Assembly (NCBI GenBank): GCA_944323255.1
Contig: CALURU010000001.1
Coordinates: forward strand, 124,001-188,000
Direction of reading: 5' to 3'
DNA length: 64,000 nucleotides
Source: Candidatus Gastranaerophilales bacterium
Lineage (GTDB): Bacteria; Cyanobacteriota; Vampirovibrionia; Gastranaerophilales; Gastranaerophilaceae
Part shown: in pieces, positions 21,222 through 30,263 of the stretch
Layout: each line of letters opens with the position of its first letter
Numbering within the stretch: position 1 is the stretch's first letter
The notes under the pieces: model-generated
Seen by the model: the letters and a program-made list of their open reading frames with translations, nothing else
What the model was told of the DNA's origin: nothing
Database searches by the model: none
Translations under genes and position numbers: made by a program

Positions 21222-22459
21222 ACATTATTTTTTAAGTATTTTGCTAATCCTTCCCCCATAGAAAAGCAAGATGGGATAATCCTAAGAGCTGCTTGTGCTT
21301 CAAAATCTGCTGATATACACCGTCCTACAACAAAAAGGTTATCTTTTACCATTAATGATTCTATAGGAAGCTGATATTCTTGATAGACCTTTTCTAATGT
21401 AGAACTATCTTTTTTGTCTGAATGTACATCTATTGGATAATTAGATATTACAACAGGATTTGCGAACCTTTTGCCGGTTCTTAAATCCTCTGTATTATAG
21501 ACATACTTTCCTTTTACTCTGTTTGAGACTCTTACACCTAAAGTGTTTGCAATAGAAGAAATAGAGGCATTTTTGAATCCCGGAAGGTAGCTTTTACAAA
21601 AGTTTGATAATCTAAAGATACTGGCACGTCCCTCTATATAAGGATTTTGAACGGTTTTTAATAGCCGTGGGCAATTAAATGCAATGGAATCGTCTGTTCC
21701 GGCTACTGAAAATATCTGAAAATAGTTAGAATCAGCCTCTGTAATCACTCCATCTGCTATAGCTTGCTTAAATACCGGTCTAAGAGCCCAAGTGAGTCCT
21801 TCATCCCAGGTATAAGCTGTAGATAAGTAAGTATTGCCATCTGCAACGCAACTGGTTGTAACCTCTCTGTCGCTGTCCAGTTCCATTATCCATTTTGAAA
21901 ATTCATTAACATTTACTCCGGACATTATGAATCTTAAATTAATTGGCTGTGATTTTTTTTCTAAAAATTCGCAATTTAATTTTTGACAAATTTTTGCATC
22001 ACCTGTTGCATCAACCAGATATTTCGTCTCGATAGGTGGCAATAATCCATCTTCTACAGAGCAGATATTATTACTCTCTATCGTAACGATATATGATGAT
22101 AACTTTTCTTCTATTTTTGATATACTTGATTCAAATTCTATTTCTACTACGGCTTCAAGCAACAATGTATCAAGTGCAATTTTTGTTAATTCAGGGTTGA
22201 ACCATCCCTTATTACCGTCAATATAGGTTATGGCACCGCCCATTTTTTCTAATTTGTTATATAAAGTGTCAAAAAAATCTGTATTTATAGCATTTGGAGA
22301 AGTTTTCATTGCGGGAATCACGAGCGAAGAAGTAATTGAGCCACCCAAAAATGATTGTTTTTCAATTAGAAGAACTTTCATGCCAAGTTTTGCTGCAGTA
22401 TATGCACAAGCGCATCCGGCAGTTCCTCCACCGGCAATTACTACATCATATTTATTCAT
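21218..22459 (-). CDS. FAD-dependent oxidoreductase (FAD_oxidored type)
   Basis: A 413-residue flavoprotein. The N-terminal dinucleotide fold reads VVIAGGGTAGCACAYTAAKLG, followed by IEKQSFLGGSITSSLV, and a second FAD-binding segment (YLVDATGDAKICQKLNC) is near residue 150. The C-terminal FVVGRCISADFEAQAALRI motif is typical of PF12831-type proteins. The GRCISAD end contacts the flavin. It is not the DAO fold of MnmC, yet it directly follows, with an 8-base overlap, an MnmC-like methyltransferase gene, so a joint RNA-modification role is possible. AGGAG precedes the ATG. The substrate is unknown. Confidence 0.8.
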   Translation of the reverse strand: MNKYDVVIAGGGTAGCACAYTAAKLGMKVLLIEKQSFLGGSITSSLVIPAMKTSPNAINTDFFDTLYNKLEKMGGAITYIDGNKGWFNPELTKIALDTLLLEAVVEIEFESSISKIEEKLSSYIVTIESNNICSVEDGLLPPIETKYLVDATGDAKICQKLNCEFLEKKSQPINLRFIMSGVNVNEFSKWIMELDSDREVTTSCVADGNTYLSTAYTWDEGLTWALRPVFKQAIADGVITEADSNYFQIFSVAGTDDSIAFNCPRLLKTVQNPYIEGRASIFRLSNFCKSYLPGFKNASISSIANTLGVRVSNRVKGKYVYNTEDLRTGKRFANPVVISNYPIDVHSDKKDSSTLEKVYQEYQLPIESLMVKDNLFVVGRCISADFEAQAALRIIPSCFSMGEGLAKYLKNNV

Positions 22460-23810
22460 TTTTCATACTCCTGATTTTCATGTATTTTGAAGAACTCATT
22501 AAATCACTATGCCGAAATTCATATTCTCTTAGCTCTATAATATCTTTTTTATCAAAGGATAAATTAGGGTCGTGATATGGAATTCCTGCTTTTGTGTTGC
22601 ATAAACCTATTTCATATGGTGTAAGCGGATGCTCTATTCTTGTTTTATCTTTAGATGCTATAGTCCCGATAATTTTATTAGTTTTGTTATGATAGATATT
22701 ACCTACATAAAATTTATTTTCTAAAAGAGTATTTCTTACAAGTGCAGAAGTAGAATAAGTCATAAGTAGTCCCTGTGGGGCTATGCGTCTATAGAGTTCA
22801 GCAATAAATTCAACTGTCCATAGTTGAGGAGCTTTAGTATAAGTAAAGGCATCTAAGAATATTAAGTCGTATTCTTCGTTTAGCTTTAAAATGGTCTTTC
22901 TTGCATCGTCAACGTAGAAATTCACCTTAAATAGGCTTTCAGCAGTCTTAAAATCCATTTTTTTATACCGTCTCGATAGGGTGGCATAATATATATTATG
23001 TAAGAAGGTGGATAAATTGTATTTAGATGACTTATTATATCCCCATTTTCGATTAAAACTTGCATATTTTATCAGAGATCTATCAAAAAATCTTTGATTT
23101 TTCTTTTCTCTTAACATTTTTATGAGCTCTTTTGACGGGTAATCTTTCTTATAATATTCTGCCAGACTGTTCATTAAAATATAATTTACATAGCTGTTAA
23201 TCTTGTACTCTTTTTCTATATGCATATTTTTGAACTTTAAATCAAGAAGTTCATTAATTTCTTTTTTATTCTTAGGGGAAAAATGAGACAAAAAATTTAC
23301 AAAAACGTTTCGTAAACTATAATAGCTATCAAAACAAGCCAAAATTTGCGGAACAATACTATCATAGATTTCACCCGGAGTTTTTACCGTACGAAATAAT
23401 GGTGAGAGTTGAACAAGTTCTTCATTTATATCTAAACAGTCTATTTGAAAACGTGATAGTTTATTGGTATTATTCGAATCGATATATGGTAATAAACAAT
23501 CATTCCTTTTTATTATTTTATTTGCATATACCGTAACGATATATATAAGTTTTTGTAATATATTTTTCTTTTTATAATTTTCATGATTTATTAAAAAACT
23601 CATTAAAGCTTTTGTATTGTATCCAATTCCATAACAGACATCCAAAACTTTTAAATTATCATATTTAAATTCATCAAGTTTTGCAGGTAAGACAAATTTC
23701 TCCCAGGCCTCAGTAAGTGCTCCGAATTTTGAATGAAATACGTCTTTTTCAGCATACGAATACAAGCCTATCGAGCCGTCTTCTGTATAATATGGTTCAT
23801 AATCCCTCAT
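22452..23810 (-). CDS. MnmC-like SAM-dependent methyltransferase (Methyltransf_30) with a large insertion
   Basis: A 452-residue protein. SAM motif I is LKVLDVCYGIGYNTKAL (about 53-68), preceded by EPYYTEDGSIGLYS and FHSKFGALTEAWEKFV, which match the start of the MnmC methyltransferase domain. The diagnostic motif LDAFTYTKAPQLWTVEF and the strand following it (PQGLLMTYSTSALVR) come only near residue 317. About 230 residues between are therefore extra, rich in Lys, Tyr and Phe. In E. coli the equivalent domain methylates nm5U34 of tRNA and is fused to an FAD oxidase; here a separate FAD gene overlaps its 3' end. Function in tRNA modification is inferred from the motifs. Confidence 0.7.
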   Translation of the reverse strand: MRDYEPYYTEDGSIGLYSYAEKDVFHSKFGALTEAWEKFVLPAKLDEFKYDNLKVLDVCYGIGYNTKALMSFLINHENYKKKNILQKLIYIVTVYANKIIKRNDCLLPYIDSNNTNKLSRFQIDCLDINEELVQLSPLFRTVKTPGEIYDSIVPQILACFDSYYSLRNVFVNFLSHFSPKNKKEINELLDLKFKNMHIEKEYKINSYVNYILMNSLAEYYKKDYPSKELIKMLREKKNQRFFDRSLIKYASFNRKWGYNKSSKYNLSTFLHNIYYATLSRRYKKMDFKTAESLFKVNFYVDDARKTILKLNEEYDLIFLDAFTYTKAPQLWTVEFIAELYRRIAPQGLLMTYSTSALVRNTLLENKFYVGNIYHNKTNKIIGTIASKDKTRIEHPLTPYEIGLCNTKAGIPYHDPNLSFDKKDIIELREYEFRHSDLMSSSKYMKIRSMKNE

Positions 23811-23857
23811 AATCCTTATTATACAAAGATTTGAGGTCTAATGCAAGTAATGTATTT

Positions 23858-23887
23858 TTGACATTTGATTTGTTAAACGTATATAAT
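23858..23887 (+). promoter_or_regulatory. Near-consensus sigma-70 promoter
   Basis: Perfect -35 TTGACA (23858-23863) and perfect -10 TATAAT (23882-23887) with an 18-base spacer stand 25 bases before the secreted HExxH gene. This is the best promoter in the window and suggests strong constitutive expression. Confidence 0.85.
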
Positions 23888-23912
23888 ATATATAAGAATA
23901 GAGGGTGATACT

Positions 23913-24581
23913 ATGAAAAAGTTGTTAAACATATTAATAATATTAGGTTTAAGCGCTTCAATGGCTTATGCTAAATCATATGAGCCTGTACCATCTAATG
24001 TTAAACTTCCTAAAAAATATACTCAAGAATATATTGATAGCATATCAGATGAATATAAAGACGTTTCTAATGAACAAATTTTTCATGTTGCACTTGACAT
24101 GCTAAAGGGAACTTCGGGAGATTTTTCCCGTAAAGCAATACTTGGTTACAATGTTACACAATATCCAGTAAAAGTTATGTTTAAGGATTTAACTGAAATA
24201 AATCAGGCGTACTCTACATTTGACGCAATTGGCTGGAAAAAAAGAGGTAAATTATATATTTACATAAATCCTAAGCATGAATATGCGCCACCAGGGGCTT
24301 TGGCTGCACTACTTGCGCATGAGGCAATACATCAGGATGAGTATAACTCTTTAAGTGAGGAGACATACGCCTGGACAATGGAAGCGGTTGTTTGGACTGA
24401 AATTTTAAAACTATATCCTGAATCAAATAACCTTGAAGCTCCGCTTGTAACTAGAGAAAATATATTAAAACAATTATTGGAAAAAGGAAATTATACAAAT
24501 AAGTACATAAAAAAAACGGTATTTGCTAACAGTGGGTACAAAAATTTGCCACTAACCTCACCTGGTTTTAAAAATCAGTAA
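23913..24581 (+). CDS. Secreted HExxH protein, putative zinc metallopeptidase
   Basis: A 222-residue protein with a signal peptide (MKKLLNILIILGLSASMAYA, cut after AYA). The motif LAALLAHEAIHQDEYNS contains HExxH (H136-H140), and a following EETYAW (Glu 148-149) could supply the third zinc ligand. The segment after the signal peptide, LPKKYTQEYIDSISDEY, is charged and helical. Family cannot be named with confidence. The gene has a near-consensus promoter and GAGGGTG 6 bases before the ATG. A processing protease gene follows 82 bases later. Confidence 0.7.
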   Translation: MKKLLNILIILGLSASMAYAKSYEPVPSNVKLPKKYTQEYIDSISDEYKDVSNEQIFHVALDMLKGTSGDFSRKAILGYNVTQYPVKVMFKDLTEINQAYSTFDAIGWKKRGKLYIYINPKHEYAPPGALAALLAHEAIHQDEYNSLSEETYAWTMEAVVWTEILKLYPESNNLEAPLVTRENILKQLLEKGNYTNKYIKKTVFANSGYKNLPLTSPGFKNQ

Positions 24582-24663
24582 TCTTTAAACGGTATTTATA
24601 ATACTCATATAAGTTTACCAAATGTATATTGATTAACAAATATTCTTGAGGTTAAATTATTGT

Positions 24664-25914
24664 ATGAAAAAAAAGCAATTACTCATATTTATATTATCTG
24701 TATTAATTTTAGTAATATTTAATAAGGTATTTTTGTCAACTTTTACTAAAACGAATGCATTTTTTACCAGGCAGTCACTGGTAAACTGTGAGGAAATTGC
24801 GCCTCAAAAATTATTTGATAAAACTTGGAAAATAATTGGCAAAGAGTATTATGAGCCTAGCTTGAATCATCAGAACTGGGCGAGATGGAAGTACCATTAT
24901 CAAGGCAAAATTAAAACTGATGATGATGCAAGAGTTGCTATTGATACAATGATAGCAAGTCTTAATGAACCATATACGCAGTTTATGTCAAAAAAAGATT
25001 ATGAGGATTTAACAACCTCAATAACTTCGAAAATTTATGGCATAGGAGTTAATATATATTCTAATTCTGGAAAAATAGAAATATTTAACGTAATGCCTGC
25101 AACTCCAGCTGAATTTGCGCAATTGAAACAGGGAGACATAATTACGGCTGTAAATGGCAAGGATACAAGCGGTATGAACGTTTCAGAAGTAGCAGCATTG
25201 GTTAGAGGTCCGGAAAACAGCGTTGTTGAATTAACTATTTTACGCAACGGGAAAAAACTCACAAAAACTTTAAAACGCAAGGAAATCAAGATAAAAACCG
25301 TAAAGAGTTCAATACTTGATAATCACATTGGCTATATTCAGATTATAAGCTTTATGAGTGGTTCAACTCCAAACGAGTTTGTAGAAGCTCTTGAAAATAC
25401 AAAAAATACGGATGCTATTATTTTAGATCTCAGAGGCAATACCGGCGGACTTTTGGATAATGCAATTTTCATTGCTGATATTTTTATACAGCATGGAACA
25501 ATAGTAGACATAATATATAGAGATGGTTATAAAAAGTCCATAAAAGCGCAGGATGAGATGCTACCGCTTGATAAACCTATTGTAGTCCTTGTGAATGGTG
25601 CTAGTGCTAGTGCTAGTGAAATATTATCAGGGGCATTAAAAGATTACCACAAAGCAACTCTCGTCGGCAAAAAAACCTTTGGTAAAGGTTTGGTACAAAA
25701 AGTAGTGCCTCTTCCAAATCAAACGGGGGTTAATATCACTATAGCACGTTATTTAACACCAAGCGGAACAGATATAAATGAACTGGGGATAAAACCTGAT
25801 ATCGAAGTCGGAAATGATTTTGATATTATAATTGATTCAAAAAATGATGTACAGCTGGAAAAAGCTAAGGATATTTTAAATGATCAAACAAGAAATGGAA
25901 GCTCTAAGAAGTAA
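24664..25914 (+). CDS. C-terminal processing peptidase (S41, CtpA-like)
   Basis: Periplasmic serine protease with a Ser-Lys dyad. From the ATG at 24664 (416 residues) there is an N-terminal anchor (about 4-22). A PDZ domain (about 110-195, with FNVMPATPAEFAQLKQGDIITAVNG) and the S41 catalytic domain follow. The latter has LRGNTGGLLDNA, the nucleophile region NGASASASEILSGALKD (around 312-328) and the Lys in VGKKTFGKG. A TTG at 24646 is in frame but overlaps the GAGG ribosome binding site. The short tandem GCTAGT codons at 25600-25617 encode the ASASAS stretch. In cyanobacteria CtpA matures D1; with no photosystem here, general envelope proteolysis is likely. Confidence 0.92.
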   Translation: MKKKQLLIFILSVLILVIFNKVFLSTFTKTNAFFTRQSLVNCEEIAPQKLFDKTWKIIGKEYYEPSLNHQNWARWKYHYQGKIKTDDDARVAIDTMIASLNEPYTQFMSKKDYEDLTTSITSKIYGIGVNIYSNSGKIEIFNVMPATPAEFAQLKQGDIITAVNGKDTSGMNVSEVAALVRGPENSVVELTILRNGKKLTKTLKRKEIKIKTVKSSILDNHIGYIQIISFMSGSTPNEFVEALENTKNTDAIILDLRGNTGGLLDNAIFIADIFIQHGTIVDIIYRDGYKKSIKAQDEMLPLDKPIVVLVNGASASASEILSGALKDYHKATLVGKKTFGKGLVQKVVPLPNQTGVNITIARYLTPSGTDINELGIKPDIEVGNDFDIIIDSKNDVQLEKAKDILNDQTRNGSSKK

Positions 25915-27040
25915 GGGGCAACTTAGAAAGATACCTGAAATTGAAGCAAAAAGTGACGGTAAAATTGTAGTAGATGGAAAAGAATATATAAATTATGCTT
26001 CTAACGATTATCTGGGGATAAGTACGAAAGATGATTTAAGAAGGGAATTTCTCAAACAAAATAATTCTTTGCTCTCAACGGCATCCGCACGGCTTTTAAC
26101 CGGAAGTTCTCCTGAGTATCAAGAACTGGAATCTACAGTTGCTAACATTTTTAAAAAAGAAGCAGCCCTGGTTTTTAATACGGGTTATCAGTGTAACCTG
26201 GGTGTAATTTCAGCCTTAATCGGGCGTGGTGATGTAGTATTTTCCGATAAATTAAATCATGCAAGCATAATTGACGGTATGCAGCTTGCACAGGGGGATT
26301 TTTTCCGCTATAGACATTTTGATTATGATAATCTGGAAAAGCTTTTAGAATCAAAAAGAGGGCTGTATAAAAGAGCACTTATAGTCTCAGAGTCAGTATT
26401 CAGTATGGATGGTGATATTGCTGATATTGATAAGCTTATTGAATTAAAGAAGAAATACAATTGCCTTCTAATGATAGATGAAGCACACGCTTTTTGTGCA
26501 ACGGGTAAAACTCTTGCAGGCATTTCAGGCGGCAAAGATATTGATATAATAACGGCAACTTTCGGAAAGGCTGTCGGCTCTTTCGGTGCTTTTTGTGTCT
26601 CTTCTGATGATATAATCTCATATTTGATTAATAAGGCACGTTCTTTTATATTTTCGACCTCTATTCCGCCTTTGAATATCGCATGGTCAAACTGGATTTT
26701 GAACGAGAAAAGAGACTTTTTGATATTTCAGAAGCAAAAATTACAGACACTAACCGGAAATGTGCATAAATTACTTGATTCAAGAAGTATAAAAACTCCG
26801 TCAGAATCGCAAATTATTCCAATAATTATTGGAAGCAATGAAGAAACGCTAAAATTATCCGAGAAACTCCGTGCAGAAGGTTATTACATACCAGCAATTC
26901 GTCCGCCGACAGTTCCTGAGGGTACTTCAAGGCTAAGAATATCCTTAACAGCAGATTGCAGGTTGGAAGATTTTGAAAAGCTGCTTGATATAATTCTTAG
27001 CTGCAAACATCAATCCACCCAAGACTTGATGAGTATTTAG
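25880..27040 (+). CDS. 8-amino-7-oxononanoate synthase/2-amino-3-ketobutyrate CoA ligase family
   Basis: PLP-dependent alpha-oxoamine synthase, 386 residues. Features are NYASNDYLG, SVFSMDGDIADID, LMIDEAHAF with the PLP-contacting Asp, and the Schiff-base Lys K230 in TATFGKAVGSFG. The family includes BioF (biotin), Kbl (threonine catabolism) and serine palmitoyltransferase. C-terminal features RPPTVPEGTSRLRISL and GYYIPAIRPPT are typical of BioF-like members, but no other biotin gene is in the window. It overlaps the protease gene by 35 bases (AAGGA 8 bases before ATG) and overlaps the convergent ybaK tail by 44 bases. Confidence 0.82.
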   Translation: MIKQEMEALRSKGQLRKIPEIEAKSDGKIVVDGKEYINYASNDYLGISTKDDLRREFLKQNNSLLSTASARLLTGSSPEYQELESTVANIFKKEAALVFNTGYQCNLGVISALIGRGDVVFSDKLNHASIIDGMQLAQGDFFRYRHFDYDNLEKLLESKRGLYKRALIVSESVFSMDGDIADIDKLIELKKKYNCLLMIDEAHAFCATGKTLAGISGGKDIDIITATFGKAVGSFGAFCVSSDDIISYLINKARSFIFSTSIPPLNIAWSNWILNEKRDFLIFQKQKLQTLTGNVHKLLDSRSIKTPSESQIIPIIIGSNEETLKLSEKLRAEGYYIPAIRPPTVPEGTSRLRISLTADCRLEDFEKLLDIILSCKHQSTQDLMSI

Positions 27041-27458
27041 ACAATTCCTCAGGTGTAAGCTCTATTGCAGAATTACTGCTCCCACAAGCAGGAAAAACCG
27101 TTGTAAACCGTTTTAGAGACTCATCTAAATACACTTTTATATTATTAGAAATACCAAAAGGGCAGACTCCGCCGATTGCATGTCCTGTAAATTCAATGAC
27201 TTCATCAGGTGAAAGCATTTTTGCTTTTGTCTGGAAATATGCCTTATATTTTTTGTTATTAACACGTACATCTCCTGCGCAAACTATCAAAACGCAATTT
27301 TCTTCCTGTTTGAAGGATAAAGTTTTAGCGATTCTTGCAGGTTCAACATTTAAAGCCTTTGCGGCCAGATCTACCGTTGCACTTGAGACATCAAACTCAA
27401 GGATTTTGTTTTCCATATTGAATTTCTTAAAAACTTCTCTTACGTTTTCTATACTCAT
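26997..27458 (-). CDS. ybaK: YbaK/prolyl-tRNA editing deacylase-like protein
   Basis: A 153-residue YbaK/EbsC-type protein that would hydrolyse mischarged aminoacyl-tRNA. It has KTLSFKQEENCVLIVCAGD, where the conserved catalytic Lys region lies, then FTGHAIGGVCPFG with the GxxxPxG loop, and the C-terminal FPACGSSNSAIELTPEEL. These motifs match the family. It is the last gene of the rfb-dxr operon and its start overlaps the dxr stop by 4 bases (ATGA). The 3' end runs antisense into the bioF-like gene by 44 bases. Confidence 0.88.
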   Translation of the reverse strand: MSIENVREVFKKFNMENKILEFDVSSATVDLAAKALNVEPARIAKTLSFKQEENCVLIVCAGDVRVNNKKYKAYFQTKAKMLSPDEVIEFTGHAIGGVCPFGISNNIKVYLDESLKRFTTVFPACGSSNSAIELTPEELSKYSSSLGWIDVCS

Positions 27459-28573
27459 CTTAACTGTAAAAATAACTCTCTGCTCTTTGCTCTGATTTCA
27501 TTATCAACATCAAAAATTTCATCAATTGACGGATTTTTAACTATGTTATGTCTTTCCATCATTGTCTCAACCGTATTTATGATATCAAAAAGTTTAATTT
27601 TTCCTTGTAAAAATGCAAATACTGCTTCTTCGTTGGCAGCGTTCAGACAAACAGTTGCAGAACCGCCTGTTCTGCCCGCATCATACGCAAGTTTCAATGC
27701 TTTGAACTTATCCCAATCAGGTTCTTCAAAGTCAAGCCTTGCTATTTGCGAGAAGCTGAAACTCTTTGATTTTATGCCTTCATATCGCTCCGGATATGTA
27801 ATTGCATATTGTATCGGAATATGCATACTAGGTAAACCAAGCTGGGCAATTATGCTTCCGTCAACATACTCAATTGCAGAATGCACAATACTCTGAGGAT
27901 GAACAACAACTTCTATCCTGTCATAATTCATATTGAAAAGGTGATGTGCTTCAATTACTTCCAAACCTTTGTTCATAAGTGTTGCACTGTCAACAGTGAT
28001 TTTTTTGCCCATATGCCACCTTGGATGTGCAAGAGTCTGCTCTACAGTTGCATTTTTCATATCCTCTATAGATTTTCTTAAAAACGGACCGCCGGAGGCC
28101 GTTATGATTAGCTTATCAACCTGAGAAATATTTTTGATACATTGATGAATTGCGCAGTGCTCACTATCAACCGGTATAATTTTTACTCCGTATTCTTTTG
28201 CAAGCGGCATAACTATATCACCTGCCATAACAAGGGTTTCTTTGTTTGCAAGAGCAATATCTATGCCGTTTTTAATAGCGGTAATTGTAGGTTTTAAACC
28301 AATTTTTCCGGAAACGGCAACGAGGATAATGTCGTTTTCTTTATTAGAGCAAATCTCATCTAATGTTGCATACTCTGCCCCCGCTATATCTTCAGGTTTG
28401 TTTGCATAAGCATACTTAGGTTTAAATTTGCTTATTTGCTCGTTTAAAAGTTCTGTATTGCTTCCACCTGTTAATGCTATAATCTCAAATTTATCATATA
28501 ATTTTTCAATAACTTCAAGTGCTTGACGCCCGATAGAGCCTGTTGCGCCTAAAATACTTATTTTTCTCTTCAT
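27455..28573 (-). CDS. dxr: 1-deoxy-D-xylulose 5-phosphate reductoisomerase Dxr
   Basis: Second step of the MEP pathway: NADPH-dependent rearrangement of DXP to MEP. The N-terminus has the NADPH fold ISILGATGSIGRQALEV. PVDSEHCAIHQC provides metal-binding Asp and Glu, and ITASGGPFLRKS plus HPRWHMGKKITVDSATLMNKGLEVIEA are family hallmarks. The 372 residues match the usual length. It follows rfbA by 2 bases, so it is cotranscribed with dTDP-rhamnose genes; the partner gene ispD is at 9.7 kb. Confidence 0.95.
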   Translation of the reverse strand: MKRKISILGATGSIGRQALEVIEKLYDKFEIIALTGGSNTELLNEQISKFKPKYAYANKPEDIAGAEYATLDEICSNKENDIILVAVSGKIGLKPTITAIKNGIDIALANKETLVMAGDIVMPLAKEYGVKIIPVDSEHCAIHQCIKNISQVDKLIITASGGPFLRKSIEDMKNATVEQTLAHPRWHMGKKITVDSATLMNKGLEVIEAHHLFNMNYDRIEVVVHPQSIVHSAIEYVDGSIIAQLGLPSMHIPIQYAITYPERYEGIKSKSFSFSQIARLDFEEPDWDKFKALKLAYDAGRTGGSATVCLNAANEEAVFAFLQGKIKLFDIINTVETMMERHNIVKNPSIDEIFDVDNEIRAKSRELFLQLR

Positions 28574-28575
28574 AT

Positions 28576-29442
28576 CTACTCAAGTTCCCTAACATAAGAA
28601 AAATACTCGTTTTTCTTGTATTTTTCCGCAGCCTGCTTTATAACCTCTTTGTCCATAAAGCCCATTCTGAATGCAACTTCTTCAAGACAGGCAATTTTTA
28701 TACCCTGATTTTCTTCGATCGTCTGAATGTATTGCGAAGCCTGCATTAAAGACCTATGAGTTCCGGTATCAAGCCAGGCAAATCCACGTCCGAAAAGCTC
28801 CACATTCAAAAGTCCTTTTTCAAGGTAAATTCTATTCAAATCAGTGATTTCCAATTCACCTCTTACTGAAGGTTTTAGAGATTTTGCATACTTAATGACG
28901 TCATTATTATAGAAATAAAGACCTGTAACTGCATAGTTTGACTTAGGTTTAGCAGGTTTTTCCTCAATAGAAAGAGCTTTTCCGTTAGAATCAAATTCTA
29001 CAACTCCGAATCTTTCAGGGTCTTTCACCTGATATCCGAATACGGTTGCATATCCCTGCTGTGCCGAATGTACGGCTTTATGGAGCATTTTTGAAAAGCT
29101 TTGACCGTAAAATATATTATCACCGAGAACAAGAGCCACAGAGTCATTTCCGATAAATTCTTCGCCCAGAATAAATGCCTGCGCCAATCCGTCCGGACTT
29201 GGCTGAACTTTGTAGGAGAATTTTACTCCAAATTGCGAACCGTCACCGAGCAGTTTTTCAAAATTCGGCAAATCCTGCGGAGTTGAAATTATTAGAATAT
29301 CTCTTATCCCTGCAAGCATTAAAACAGATACCGGATAATAAATCATTGGTTTATCATATACAGGCAGAAGCTGTTTTGATACTACCATTGTGCTCGGATA
29401 AAGCCTTGTGCCGCTGCCGCCGGCTAAAACAATACCTTTCAT
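28576..29442 (-). CDS. rfbA: Glucose-1-phosphate thymidylyltransferase RfbA
   Basis: First step of dTDP-L-rhamnose synthesis: makes dTDP-glucose. The 288-residue protein begins [15 protein letters not shown] and has [25 protein letters not shown] with the metal Asp, and [15 protein letters not shown]. Start and upstream stop share one base (TAATG) with rfbD, so translation is coupled. Confidence 0.96.
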   Translation of the reverse strand: MKGIVLAGGSGTRLYPSTMVVSKQLLPVYDKPMIYYPVSVLMLAGIRDILIISTPQDLPNFEKLLGDGSQFGVKFSYKVQPSPDGLAQAFILGEEFIGNDSVALVLGDNIFYGQSFSKMLHKAVHSAQQGYATVFGYQVKDPERFGVVEFDSNGKALSIEEKPAKPKSNYAVTGLYFYNNDVIKYAKSLKPSVRGELEITDLNRIYLEKGLLNVELFGRGFAWLDTGTHRSLMQASQYIQTIEENQGIKIACLEEVAFRMGFMDKEVIKQAAEKYKKNEYFSYVRELE

Positions 29443-30263
29443 TACTCATCAACCCTCAAATCTAAATAGTCTTTCAATGCAGCACGCCAGTCCCTGCAGA
29501 TTCCGTTACTATCCATTATACTGTAATGCGGGCGCTTTGCAGGACGTGGAAATTCATCAGTCGTACACGGTTTGAGATTTACTGACAAACCCAATTGCTC
29601 AAAAATCTCTTTAGCAAAACCATACCAGCTTGTAGAGCCGCTTCCGCAAACGTGATAAGTACCATAAGGCTGTTTTAAGAGCTTCAAAATTCCGTTTGAA
29701 AGCTCTACAGTCCAGGTTGGACAGCCGACCTGATCGTCCACAACTTTTAATTCATCTTTATCTTTTAGCGAAATCATTGTTTCTACAAAGTTTTTACCGT
29801 GGTGTCCATAAAGCCAGCTTGTTCTTGCAATATAATACTTTGTACAATGTTTTTTAACAGCTTCTTCGCCTTCGTATTTAGTTAATCCATAGTTATTGAT
29901 AGGAGCAGGCGTATCAGAAGGAAGATAAGGAGTCTGCTTCGTTCCGTTGAATACGTAATCTGTAGAAATATAAACCATTACGGCATCGCATTTAGCTGCA
30001 GCTTCCGCTATATTTTCAGCTCCGGTTTTATTTAAAAGCCTCGCCGTTTCAAGATCTTCCTCCGCCTTATCTACATTGGTATAAGCTGCACAATGAATAA
30101 TTAATTCGGGCTTTAATTCCGTAATAAATTTATTTACAGCCTCTTTATCTGTGATATCCAGTTCTCCTCTGTCAGTTTCAACAACTTCATATCCTGCATC
30201 TTCCAGTATCGGGCACAAATCCTGCCCGAGCATTCCCTTTGCTCCGGTTACAAGTACAGCCAT
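29442..30263 (-). CDS. rfbD: dTDP-4-dehydrorhamnose reductase RfbD
   Basis: Last step: reduces dTDP-4-dehydrorhamnose to dTDP-L-rhamnose with NADPH. The 273-residue SDR-type protein has [37 protein letters not shown] and the catalytic YGLTK (YxxxK). It overlaps rfbB by one base at its start. Codon use in this operon looks richer in G+C than in the flanking genes. Confidence 0.95.
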   Translation of the reverse strand: MAVLVTGAKGMLGQDLCPILEDAGYEVVETDRGELDITDKEAVNKFITELKPELIIHCAAYTNVDKAEEDLETARLLNKTGAENIAEAAAKCDAVMVYISTDYVFNGTKQTPYLPSDTPAPINNYGLTKYEGEEAVKKHCTKYYIARTSWLYGHHGKNFVETMISLKDKDELKVVDDQVGCPTWTVELSNGILKLLKQPYGTYHVCGSGSTSWYGFAKEIFEQLGLSVNLKPCTTDEFPRPAKRPHYSIMDSNGICRDWRAALKDYLDLRVDE

